Source: Nocardioides alpinus (GTDB lineage Bacteria > Actinomycetota > Actinomycetes > Propionibacteriales > Nocardioidaceae). Taken from it: a stretch of DNA of 64,000 nt. Every line of letters begins with the position of its first letter. The stretch's first letter is position 1. The notes below the pieces were generated by a model. It did not search any database, had not been told where the DNA came from, and saw nothing but the letters and a program-made list of their open reading frames with translations. Both the position numbers and the translations under genes were made by a program. This document shows positions 42,360 through 51,100 of the stretch, piece after piece. The stretch covers positions 434,001 through 498,000 of the forward strand of contig NZ_FOKC01000001.1 in NCBI RefSeq assembly GCF_900112035.1. Direction: 5' to 3'.

Positions 42360-43371
42360 GCTGATCGGGGTTCGTCGACGGGATGACGCCGTGACCGAGG
42401 TTGAAGATGTGCCCCTTGGCGGCGCGGCCGGCCTCGATGATCTCGGCCGCCCGGGCGGTCATCACCTCGGTGGGCGCGAAGACGAGCGTCGGGTCGAGGT
42501 TGCCCTGCACCACGTGGTCGCCGACGAGCGGGATCGCCTGCTCCAGGGGCGTACGCCAGTCGACACCGACCACGTCGGCGCCCGCATCGCCCATCAGGCC
42601 GAGGAGGTTGGTGGTGCCGACGCCGAAGTGGATCCGCGGCACGCCGAGCCCACCGGCGGCCGCCAGCACCCGCTCGGAGTAGGGCATGACCGAGGCGCGG
42701 TAGTCCGCCGGCGTGAGTGCCCCCGCCCACGAGTCGAAGAGCTGCACGGCCGAGGCGCCGGCCTCGACCTGGATGCGGAGGTACGCGGCCGCGATCTGGG
42801 CGATCTTGTCCATCAGCGCCGCCCACACGTCGGGAGCGCCGAACATCATCGCCTTGGTCTTCGCGTGCTCCTTGGAAGGACCGCCCTCGACGAGGTAGGA
42901 CGCGACCGTGAAGGGCGCACCGGCGAAGCCGATCAGCGGCGTCGCGCCGAGCTCGGCGACCAGCTGGCGCACGGCCTGCGAGATGAAGGGCACGTGCTCG
43001 GGCGTGAGGTCGGGGATCGCCTCGACGTCGGCGAGCGTACGCACCGGTGACGCCACGACCGGGCCCACACCGGGCTTGATGTCCAGGTCGACACCCACCG
43101 CCTTGAGCGGCAGCACGATGTCGGAGAAGAAGATGGCCGCGTCGACGCCGTAGCGCCGGACCGGCTGCAGGGTGATCTCGGTGACGAGGTCGGCGTCCAT
43201 GCAGGACTCGAGCATGCCGATGCCCTCGCGGACCTTGAGGTACTCCGGGAGGGACCGACCTGCCTGCCGCATGAACCACACCGGCGTGTGCGACGGCGTC
43301 TCGCCGCGCGCCGCTGCGAGGAACGGGCTCGCGGCAAGGCCGGGATGGGCAGTTCGTCCGGTGTCGGTCAC
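42325..43371 (-). CDS. hemE: Uroporphyrinogen decarboxylase
   Basis: HemE removes the four acetate carboxyls of uroporphyrinogen III to give coproporphyrinogen III. The 348-residue protein has the signature VWFMRQAGRSLPEYLKVRE near residue 31, the TLQPVRRYGVDAAIFFSDI block, LIGFAGAPFTVASYLVEGG, and GHIFNLGHGVIP near the C-terminus. It is encoded head to head with the DUF3000 gene and feeds the HemG/HemQ steps encoded 10 kb away. A GAAGAT hexamer six bases before the GTG is a possible -10 element. Confidence 0.96.
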   Translation of the reverse strand: MTDTGRTAHPGLAASPFLAAARGETPSHTPVWFMRQAGRSLPEYLKVREGIGMLESCMDADLVTEITLQPVRRYGVDAAIFFSDIVLPLKAVGVDLDIKPGVGPVVASPVRTLADVEAIPDLTPEHVPFISQAVRQLVAELGATPLIGFAGAPFTVASYLVEGGPSKEHAKTKAMMFGAPDVWAALMDKIAQIAAAYLRIQVEAGASAVQLFDSWAGALTPADYRASVMPYSERVLAAAGGLGVPRIHFGVGTTNLLGLMGDAGADVVGVDWRTPLEQAIPLVGDHVVQGNLDPTLVFAPTEVMTARAAEIIEAGRAAKGHIFNLGHGVIPSTNPDQLKALTEFVHGY

Positions 43372-43430
43372 TGCCTAATCTTCGCAGGTCAGGCGGCGTG
43401 GCGGCACATCGGGACGGTGGGCCGCTGGCC

Positions 43431-43436
43431 TACTCT
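43431..43436 (+). promoter_or_regulatory. -10 element (TACTCT) of the DUF3000 gene
   Basis: TACTCT ends six bases before the ATG at 43443, and decides this start over an earlier in-frame start at 43398. Confidence 0.6.
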
Positions 43437-43442
43437 GGACGA

Positions 43443-44063
43443 ATGGTGGCCCGTCACGAGACCCACCCGGGCAGTGCTGCCGCGGCTGGACCCGCGGAGT
43501 TCCGCGCGGCGGTGGAGTCGATGCGTCAGGCCGCACTGCGCCCTGAGGTCTTCTGCGAGGAGATGCCCGCGCCGCAGCGCATCGCGCCGTGGTCGTCGGC
43601 CCTGAGCGGCGACGTGACCGTCGACGACGAGGACCTCGGCACCGGAAGGCTGATCCTGCTGCACGACCCGGCCGGCAACGACGCGTGGGACGGCACCTTC
43701 CGCTGCGTGGCCTACGCCCGCGCCGACATCGACCCGGAGCTCGGCGCCGACCCGATGCTCGCAGCGGTCGGGTGGTCGTGGCTGACGGAGGCCCTGGAGG
43801 CCCACGCCGCCGGCTACCACGCCGCGTCCGGCACCGTGACCTGCGTGAGCACCGAGAGCTTCGGCGGGATGGCCGACGAGTCCGGCACCGCCCAGGTCGA
43901 GATCCGGGCGTCGTGGACCCCCGACGTCGACGAGGACGGCGCGCTCGACATGACCCCGCACGTCGAGGCCTGGGGCGAGCTGATGTGCACCGCCGTCGGC
44001 CTGCCGCCGGTCCCGGAGGGCGTCACCGCCATGCCGAGCCGGCGCGGACAGCGCGGCACCTGA
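43443..44063 (+). CDS. DUF3000 family protein
   Basis: The 206-residue soluble protein matches the actinobacterial DUF3000 family, whose gene is typically next to hemE and ribonuclease D, as here. It contains EFRAAVESMRQAALRPEVFC, RLILLHDPAGNDAWDGTFRC, GWSWLTEALEAHAAGYHAAS and MTPHVEAWGELMCTAVGLP. Its function is unknown. It is followed four bases later by the ribonuclease D gene, so the two are co-transcribed. Confidence 0.88.
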   Translation: MVARHETHPGSAAAAGPAEFRAAVESMRQAALRPEVFCEEMPAPQRIAPWSSALSGDVTVDDEDLGTGRLILLHDPAGNDAWDGTFRCVAYARADIDPELGADPMLAAVGWSWLTEALEAHAAGYHAASGTVTCVSTESFGGMADESGTAQVEIRASWTPDVDEDGALDMTPHVEAWGELMCTAVGLPPVPEGVTAMPSRRGQRGT

Positions 44064-44067
44064 GCCG

Positions 44068-45405
44068 ATGCCCGACACCCCCGACACCGACCTCGACCTC
44101 GAGCCCGCGTCCGAGCCCCCGTCCTCGTCCGCCGGGACCGAGGCGCCGCCGGCCGCGGAGGCGCCGCCGGCGCCCCTCCTCGAGCTGCGCGACGGCCTGC
44201 CCGAGATCGTCGAGACCGACGCCGGCCTGGCCGAGGCGTGCGCGGCACTCGCGGCCGCGACCGGTCCGGTCGCGATCGATGCCGAGCGCGCGTCCGGCTA
44301 CCGCTACTCCAACCGCGCCTACCTGATCCAGCTGCGCCGCGAGGGGGCCGGCACCTGGCTCATCGACCCGATCCCGATGACCACCCTGGCCCCGCTGCAG
44401 GAGGCCCTGGCCGGCGCGGAGTGGATCCTGCACGCCGCGACGCAGGACCTGCCCTGCCTGCGCGAGGTGGGACTGGTCCCGACCAGCCTGTTCGACACCG
44501 AGCTCGCCGGGCGCCTGCTGGGCTACCCGCGGGTGGGCCTGGCGACACTGGTCGAGACCGTGCTCGGCCAGCGGATGCGCAAGGAGCACTCGGCCGCCGA
44601 CTGGTCCACACGGCCCCTGCCCACCGCCTGGCTCGACTACGCCGCCCTCGACGTCGAGGTGCTTCTCGAGCTGCGCGAGCACATGATCGCCGAGCTCGAC
44701 AAGGCCGGGAAGACCGAGTGGGCGCGCCAGGAGTTCGAGCACCTGCTGGGCTTCGAGCCCACCGTCCGCCACGAGGCGTGGCGTCGTACGTCCGGGGTTC
44801 ACCGGCTGCGCGGGCGCCGCGCCCTCGGTGCCGCCCGCGCCATGTGGGAGGCCCGCGACGCCATCGCCGCCGAGCGCGACGTCACACCTGGGCGGATCCT
44901 GCCCGACTCCGCCATCGTCGTGGCCGCCACCGTCATGCCCATCGACCGTCGGGCGCTGCTCTCCACGCAGGGCTTCCACGGGCGCGGCGCCAGCCGCTAC
45001 GCCACGACCTGGGTCGACGCGCTGCAACGGGTCCGCGAGATGACCGAGGACGAGCTCCCAGCCCGCGCCCCGCGCGGTGACGGCCCGCCGCATCCCCGCA
45101 CCTGGGCCGAGCGCGAGCCGGTCGCCGACCGCCGCTTCAAGGCGGCGCGCGAGGCGATGCTCAACCTCGCCGAGCTGCACCACCTGCCGGTGGAGAACCT
45201 GCTCACCCCCGACTACCTCCGCCGCCTCATGTGGGCGCCGCCGGAGACCCGGGAGCCGGCGGCCCTCGCCGACGCCGTCCGCGCCCAGCTGGCGTCGTAC
45301 GGTGCTCGTCCCTGGCAGGCAGAGGTCATCACGGGCGCGTTGGTCGGCGCGATCCTGGGTGCGGATGCCGAGCCCGAACCCGAACCCGAGGCTTCGGAGG
45401 ACTAG
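44068..45405 (+). CDS. rnd: Ribonuclease D family 3'-5' exonuclease with HRDC domain
   Basis: The 445-residue protein has an acidic, Pro-rich N-terminus, then the DEDD exonuclease domain: Exo I PVAIDAERASGYRYSNRA, Exo II LHAATQDLPCLREVGLVP and Exo III LDYAALDVEVLLELREH. An HRDC nucleic-acid-binding domain follows, and the C-terminus is acidic. In Exo I the usual D-x-E is DAE. It would trim RNA 3' ends, for example during tRNA maturation. It ends just before the hairpin cluster at 45421-45540. Confidence 0.88.
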   Translation: MPDTPDTDLDLEPASEPPSSSAGTEAPPAAEAPPAPLLELRDGLPEIVETDAGLAEACAALAAATGPVAIDAERASGYRYSNRAYLIQLRREGAGTWLIDPIPMTTLAPLQEALAGAEWILHAATQDLPCLREVGLVPTSLFDTELAGRLLGYPRVGLATLVETVLGQRMRKEHSAADWSTRPLPTAWLDYAALDVEVLLELREHMIAELDKAGKTEWARQEFEHLLGFEPTVRHEAWRRTSGVHRLRGRRALGAARAMWEARDAIAAERDVTPGRILPDSAIVVAATVMPIDRRALLSTQGFHGRGASRYATTWVDALQRVREMTEDELPARAPRGDGPPHPRTWAEREPVADRRFKAAREAMLNLAELHHLPVENLLTPDYLRRLMWAPPETREPAALADAVRAQLASYGARPWQAEVITGALVGAILGADAEPEPEPEASED

Positions 45406-45420
45406 GTCCTTCTTGGCAGG

Positions 45421-45540
45421 TCGCCAACCCCCGAGTTGGTCCGCCAACTCACCAGTTGGCGAGTGGGGGGCTCCCAGGACGTCCTGAGGACCACCCCACC
45501 CGCCAACTCACCAGTTGGCGCGCCAACTCACGAGTTGGCG
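45421..45540. repeat. Cluster of near-identical hairpins between convergent genes
   Basis: The 20-bp palindrome CGCCAACTCACCAGTTGGCG occurs at 45442-45461 and 45501-45520, with a one-base variant at 45521-45540 and a weaker copy at 45424-45439. Between the first two lies a 12-bp palindrome CAGGACGTCCTG (45475-45486) flanked by GTGGGG and CCCCAC. The cluster fills the space between the ribonuclease D gene and the convergent solute-binding gene and is probably a bidirectional terminator or a REP-type element. Confidence 0.85.
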
Positions 45541-45556
45541 AGACGGGCGGTGGCGC

Positions 45557-46966
45557 TCACTCGCTCGGCGACTCCGACGGCGACTCGCTCGGGGACTCCG
45601 TCTCCTCCTCGGGCGACAGGATCGGCTGCGACACCGCGTCGATCTCCTCGGTGACGCCCTCGAGGTCCAGGATGCCCGGCGCGGTGACGAGGCTCTCGAG
45701 GAGCGGGGTGACCGCGTCGATCAGCTCGAGGCGCTGGTCGATGAACGGCGGCACCTCCATGTAGCGGATGCTCGAGTTGAAGACCTCCGAGTTGGTCGGC
45801 TCCAGCTCCGGGGCGAGGAACTCGGGCGAGGCCGCGACCTGCGTGTTGGCAGGGACGATGTAGCCGGTCGAGGCCACGGTGGAGATGGCTTCGTCGGAGA
45901 CGGCGTACGCGATGAAGTCAGCCGCGTCGCCCTGGACCTCGGAGTCCGCGGAGATGCACAGCCCGCTGATGTCGCCGACCGTGGCGCGGGTGTCGAGCGT
46001 GGGCATCGGGAGCACGTCGAAGTCGAGGTCCTCGGCGTCGCGGAGCTCGGGCACGAGGGTGCGGAAACCGGCGATCATCGCGAGCTCGCCGCGCTTGAAC
46101 AGCTGGACCGGGGTGGCCCGGGCGAGCTGCGCGTTGGTGGGCGTGAGCGTGGAGTCGCGCAGGATCGCCAGCGTCTCGCTGAGCGCCTCGCGGGTGTTGT
46201 CGTCGGAGAAGGCCAGCGACGTGGGCTCGCGGTCGTCGTCGAAGACCTGCCCGTCACCGGAGTAGATGAAGGGGGCCAGGCCCTGGAGGGTCGGGTCGAT
46301 CCAGATCCCGCGACGGTCGCCGCGCCGCGAGGCGAAGCGCGCCGCAGCCTCGAACTCGGCGAGCGTCCAGCGGTCGCGTACGCCGTCCTCGTCCGCCGTC
46401 GGCACGTCGAGGAGACGGCGCTCCATCCGGTCGAAGTCGACGAGGTCGGTGTTGTAGTAGATGACCATCGGGGAGCCTGAGTAGGCCATGCACTGGAGCT
46501 CGTCGTCCATCGCGAAGGCGTCGACGGCGTCGCGGGAGAAGCGGTCACCGAAGTCGACGCCGCGCTCGTCGAGCAGCAGGCTGACCGGCTGCAGGGCCTC
46601 CGCCTCGACCAGCTCGCCGAGGTCGATCCGGGACGTGAGGAAGGCGTCCGGGGCGTTGCCGGCCAGCACGTCCGCCAGCGCCGCCTCGTGGTCCGGCCAG
46701 GACTTGAGGGTGACCTTCCGGGTCTTCGACGTGGCGTTGAAGGAGTCGACGACGTCCTGGAAGGCTGCCACCTCCTCCTCGCTGCCGTAGGCCCCGAAGG
46801 TGACCTGCCGCGGCTTCTCACCACCACCACCCGCGCCGTTGCTCGACGGCGGCGGGGTCGGCTCGCCGTCGCCGGTGCACGCGGCCGTGGACAGCGCGAC
46901 CATCAGGGCGCAGGTGACCAGGGCGGCACGACGGGGCGAAAGACGAGGGGTAAGGGGACCAACCAC
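45557..46966 (-). CDS. Extracellular solute-binding lipoprotein (family 1)
   Basis: The ~470-residue protein has a lipoprotein signal (ALVTCALMVALSTAAC, lipidated cysteine at about 30) and a type 1 sugar/maltose-type binding fold: VTFGAYGSEEEVAAFQDVVD, DAFLTSRIDLGELVEAEALQ, YSGSPMVIYYNTDLVDFDRM and GLCISADSEVQGDAADFIAY. The tail is a run of SPSE repeats. I chose the GTG six bases behind TAGGGT over a TTG two codons earlier. No transporter permease or ATPase gene is adjacent, so its partners must be elsewhere. Confidence 0.85.
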   Translation of the reverse strand: MVGPLTPRLSPRRAALVTCALMVALSTAACTGDGEPTPPPSSNGAGGGGEKPRQVTFGAYGSEEEVAAFQDVVDSFNATSKTRKVTLKSWPDHEAALADVLAGNAPDAFLTSRIDLGELVEAEALQPVSLLLDERGVDFGDRFSRDAVDAFAMDDELQCMAYSGSPMVIYYNTDLVDFDRMERRLLDVPTADEDGVRDRWTLAEFEAAARFASRRGDRRGIWIDPTLQGLAPFIYSGDGQVFDDDREPTSLAFSDDNTREALSETLAILRDSTLTPTNAQLARATPVQLFKRGELAMIAGFRTLVPELRDAEDLDFDVLPMPTLDTRATVGDISGLCISADSEVQGDAADFIAYAVSDEAISTVASTGYIVPANTQVAASPEFLAPELEPTNSEVFNSSIRYMEVPPFIDQRLELIDAVTPLLESLVTAPGILDLEGVTEEIDAVSQPILSPEEETESPSESPSESPSE

Positions 46967-46972
46967 GGCCAA

Positions 46973-46978
46973 ACCCTA
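46973..46978 (-). promoter_or_regulatory. -10 element (TAGGGT) of the solute-binding protein gene
   Basis: It lies six bases before the GTG at 46966 and overlaps the stop codon of the upstream PemK-like gene. Confidence 0.6.
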
Positions 46979-47422
46979 ACGGTCCAGACCACGAACGGCC
47001 GCGACGACGGCGGCGAAGACCCGCTCGTCGAGCGCCGCACCCTCGCGACGTACGTCGTCGCGTCGCAGGCGGAGGAGCCGGTCCAGGCGGACCTCGCTCG
47101 GCCGGCCCTGTCGGTCCCAGCCCCCGGAGCCGACGTCCATCCAGTGCCGGCCGTGACGGGCCTCGTCGGCCGCGTCGCGGTCGTGGTCCTGGCTGCTCAG
47201 CATCAGCCCCGTCCAGCCGTCACCCTCGGCGGCGAGGATCAGGACCGGCCGGTCCTTGCCCTGCCGGGGGTCGTCCTCGTAGGGGACCCACGCCCACACC
47301 ACCTCGCCCGGGTCGGGCTCGCCGTCGACCTCGGGGGCGTAGGTCGCGCCTACGGGGTCGGCCTGCGCCCGGGGAGCGAAGGGGCGGGACAAGAAGCCGG
47401 CGATGCGGCGACGCAGGGTCAT
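46976..47422 (-). CDS. PemK/MazF-like protein
   Basis: The 148-residue protein has a ~35-residue basic N-terminus and then the PemK/MazF SH3-like fold: GEVVWAWVPYEDDPRQGKDR PVLIL resembles the toxin start PGDIVWVDLGPTRGSEQRGR-type region, and SEVRLDRLLRLRRDDVRREG is the C-terminal strand/helix. MazF proteins are ribosome-independent endoribonucleases. No small antitoxin gene is adjacent, so toxin activity is doubtful. The ATG six bases behind TAGGCT was chosen over the GTG immediately before it. Confidence 0.75.
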   Translation of the reverse strand: MTLRRRIAGFLSRPFAPRAQADPVGATYAPEVDGEPDPGEVVWAWVPYEDDPRQGKDRPVLILAAEGDGWTGLMLSSQDHDRDAADEARHGRHWMDVGSGGWDRQGRPSEVRLDRLLRLRRDDVRREGAALDERVFAAVVAAVRGLDR

Positions 47423-47428
47423 CACCCG

Positions 47429-47434
47429 AGCCTA
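47429..47434 (-). promoter_or_regulatory. -10 element (TAGGCT) of the PemK-like gene
   Basis: On the minus strand it is six bases before the ATG at 47422. Confidence 0.6.
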
Positions 47435-47448
47435 GGGGCCGGATCGAC

Positions 47449-47511
47449 GTGAGCGAGTGCGCCGGACCGGGAGCGCCTCACGGCGCGTGGCCGCTCGTAG
47501 CGGCTTATTTT
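47449..47511 (+). ncRNA. Possible small RNA ending in an orphan intrinsic terminator
   Basis: GTGAG and GCGC pair with GCGC and CTCAC in 47449-47481, and GCCGCT-CGT-AGCGGC (47490-47504) is followed by TTATTTT. This is a textbook terminator on the plus strand, yet no plus-strand gene precedes it. No clear promoter was found. Confidence 0.35.
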
Positions 47512-47560
47512 GGGACCCGGGGCTGCCACAGCCCGACGCACTCAGGTTCATTGTAGGACG

Positions 47561-48157
47561 TCAGGCCAGCGGGTGACTGATTTCCCCATGTCCTGCGGCC
47601 TCGAGCTGCTCGGAGAGCACGAGCATCCGGGTGATCTCCTCGTGGGCGGACTCCCCGATGCTCGCGCGTCCGGCCGCGACGATCCGGGCGAACGCGGAGG
47701 CCCGGAACAGCGTGACCGCGAAGTCGCCGCGGGCGATGCCGCGCAGCACGTCGTCGACCATGGCCCGCAGCTCGTCGGGCCCGGGCGGGTCCGCGACCCC
47801 GGCGACCACGCGCGCCACGTCGGCGCGGCGCTGGCCGGCCTCGAACTCGGTCGCGACGCGCTCGGGGTCGGCGTACACCCACTGGCGGAGGAGGAACAGT
47901 CGCCACAGGCTGCCGGCCAGCGTGTCGGCCGGGGCACCCGACCAGACCTCGGCGAGGGTCTCGAGGCCCTCGCTCTCGGCCAGGCGCACGATCCGCTCGG
48001 CCAGCGCGGGGTCGGCCGCCTCACGGGCCCCGCGCACCAGCACGGTCGCGGCGAGATCACCCGCCTCGCGGAGCATGGCGGGGTCGGTGCCGCCGGCGAC
48101 CTCGTCGAAGAAGGCGCTGCCGCGCGACATCGGACGGTGGTGGATGCGGCCGGTCAT
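47561..48157 (-). CDS. Hypothetical helical protein
   Basis: The 198-residue protein is almost entirely helical and soluble (FFDEVAGGTDPAMLREAGDL, LAGSLWRLFLLRQWVYADPE, VTLFRASAFARIVAAGRASI). No known domain was recognised. It starts at an ATG six bases behind a TAGCCT element, so its transcript is leaderless, and it lies 19 bp after the end of hrpA on the same strand. Confidence 0.7.
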   Translation of the reverse strand: MTGRIHHRPMSRGSAFFDEVAGGTDPAMLREAGDLAATVLVRGAREAADPALAERIVRLAESEGLETLAEVWSGAPADTLAGSLWRLFLLRQWVYADPERVATEFEAGQRRADVARVVAGVADPPGPDELRAMVDDVLRGIARGDFAVTLFRASAFARIVAAGRASIGESAHEEITRMLVLSEQLEAAGHGEISHPLA

Positions 48158-48163
48158 CCGGCA

Positions 48164-48169
48164 AGGCTA
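48164..48169 (-). promoter_or_regulatory. -10 element (TAGCCT) of the helical hypothetical gene
   Basis: On the minus strand it is six bases before the ATG at 48157. Confidence 0.55.
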
Positions 48170-48176
48170 GGCGAGG

Positions 48177-51100
48177 TCAGGGCGCCGCACCCATGACCCT
48201 GCGGATCCGCTGGTCGCTGACCTTCTCCCGCGTGCCGAGCTGCTGGGCGAAGAGCGACACCCGGTACTCCTCCAGCATCCAGCGGGCCTCGCGCAGGTGC
48301 TGCGGCACCGCCTGGCCGTCGGGCAGGGCGGCGACCGCGTGCAGCCACGCCTCCTGCAGCCCGGCCAGCTGGTCCATCTGCTGGCGGTCCTTGGCGACCT
48401 GCGCGTCGAGGCGCTCACGCCGGTGGGTGACCGCGGCGAGGTAGCGCGGGTAGTCGCGCAGCCGGGTCGTGCCGGCGTCGCCGATGAAGCCCGGCGCCAT
48501 CAACCGGCCGACCTGCGCGCGCATGTCGGTCAGCGCGGGCAGCGTCATCAGGTCGGCACGTCCGGAGAGCGCCTTGTCGGTGGCGCGCCAGGCGTCGAGC
48601 ACCTGCATCACGTCGTGCACCGCGGCGCTGAGCCCGGCGGCGACGGCATCGCGGGCGGCCGCCACCACCGCTGCGTACGACGTCTCGTCCCGCACCGTCG
48701 GGCGCGCGTCGACGGCCTCGCCGACGAGGCCCGCGCGCAGGTCGGCGAGCAGCTCGCCCACGGAGGAGTACGGCGACCCGACGAGGGCCAGCTTGGCCCG
48801 TTGGTCGAGCCCCGCTGCGGCGAGCACGTCGTCGACCGCGGCGGGCGGGCCGAGGGCGAGCAGGACGAGACGGCGTACGCCGAGCCGGTGGTGCGCCGCC
48901 GCCTCGGTCGGGGTCGCGAGGACCTGCAGCCCGACCGTGGCGCCCTCGTCGACGAGCGCGGGGAAGCCGCGGACCTCGTGGCCGGCCCGGCGCTGGACGA
49001 AGGACTCCTCGACCGTGCCGAAGGTCCACGACGTCTGACCGGTCGCGGTGACGCCGGAGTCCGCGGCGACGTCCGCCATCGCCTGCTCGAAGGTGGGACG
49101 CAACGGCTCCTTGAGGGCGTCGAGGTCCTTGCCTCGACCGGCCTCGGCACCCTCCTCGGTCAGCACGCGGTAGGTCGGACGCAGGTGCTCGGGTACCTTG
49201 GTCCAGTCCCACGCCTCGCGGTCGATCATCAGGCTGCGGGTGCTGCGGGCGAACCGCTCGAGGGCGTCGAGGAGCGGCTCCGCGCCGGGAGGCGTGGCCG
49301 CGAGGAACTCGCGGGCGGTGTTGGGGGCGGGCACCATCGCGACCCGCAGGCTCTTGGGCAGGGAGCGGATCAGCTCGGTCACCAGCTCCTCGCGCAGCCC
49401 CGGCACGAGCCAGGAGAAGTCGTCGGCGTCGATGCGGTTGAGGGTGGCGACGGGTACGTCGATGGTGAGGCCGTCATCGGCGGCACCCGGCTCGAAGTGG
49501 TAGCTGATCGGGAAGGTGAGGCCGGCCTCGTCGCTGTCGTGCCACTGCGTGGGGAAGTCGTTGGCGCGCACCTGGTCGGCGGTGTCGTGGGTGAGCATCG
49601 ACGGGTCGAAGGTGAGCAGGTCGCCGCGCTCCTGGCGGGCGCGCTTCCACCACTGGTCGAAGTGCTGGCCGCTGACCACGGCGTCGCCCACGCGGGCGTC
49701 GTAGAAGTCGAAGAGGGTCTGCTCGTCGACGACGATGTCGCGTCGCCGGGCGCGGTGCTCGAGCTCCTCGGCCTCCTCGAGGAGGCGGGCGTTCTCGGCG
49801 AGGAAGCGGTGGCGCGAGTCCCACTCCCCCTGCACGAGCGCGTGGCGGATGAAGAGCTCGCGCGCCAGGGGCGGGTCGACCTTGCCGTACTGCACGAGGC
49901 GGTCGGCCACCAGCGGTACGCCGTAGAGCGTGACCCGCTCGCGGGCCATGACGGCAGCGCGTTTGCGCGACCAGTGGGGCTCGGAATAGGTCCGCTTGAC
50001 CAGGTGCGCGCCGAGGGTCTCGGCCCACTCGGGCTTGATCGCGGCGTTCTGACGCGCCCAGAGCCGCGAGGTCTCGACGAGCTCGGCGCTCATCAGGAAG
50101 GGCGGGTTGCGGCCCTTCAGCACGCTGCCGGGGAAGACCGCGAAGCGGGCGTTGCGCGCGCCGACGTACTCCCGCATCGGGCGACGCTCCCCCGGCTTGG
50201 ACTTGGTGTCGCGCTCCTCGAGGGCGCCGACGTGGCTGAGCAGGCCGGACAGCAGCGCCTGGTGGATGCCGTCCTCGTCAAAGGGAGCTCCGCCACCGTC
50301 GGACTCGGTGGTCGAGTGCGCCGTGAGACCCGAGCCGCGTGTATCGAGACCCATCTCCTTGGCCACCTGGCGCAGCTGGGACTCGTAGTCCTGCCACTCC
50401 CGGATGCGCATGTAGTTGAGGAACTCGCGCTTGCACATGCGACGGAAGGCGCTCGAGGAGAGCTCACGCTGCTGCTCCTTGATGTGGCGCCAGAGGTTGA
50501 GCCAGGTGAGGAAGTCGCTCGACTCGTGCGTGAAGCGCGCGTGCAGCTGGTCGGCCTGGGGCCGCTGCTCCTCCGGGCGCTCCCGCGGGTCCTGGATCGA
50601 CAGCGCGGCGGCGATCGTCAGCACGTCGCGCAGGCAGCCGAGCCGCTCGGCCTCGAGGATCATCCGGCCCAGCCGCGGGTCGATCGGAAGACGGGCGAGG
50701 CGCTGGCCGACCTTCGTGAGGCGTACGCCCTGCCCGCGCTGGTCCAGCGCGGACGAGAGCGCCACCGCGCCGAGCTCCTCCAGCAGGTCGGTGCCGGCCT
50801 TGATGTTGCGGCGGTCGGGCGGTTCGACGAAGGGGAAGCGGGCGATGTCGCCGAGGCGCAGCGACGCCATCTGGAGGATGACGCTGGCGAGGTTGGTGCG
50901 CAGGATCTCGGGATCGGTGAACTCGGGGCGCGCCTCGAAGTCCTCCTCGGAGTAGAGCCGGATCGCGATCCCCTCCGCGACCCGGCCGCAGCGACCGGAG
51001 CGCTGGTTGGCCGAGGCCTGGCTGATCGGCTCGATCGGCAGCCGCTGGACCTTGGTACGCACGGAGTAGCGGCTGATCCGCGCGACGCCGGTGTCGACGA

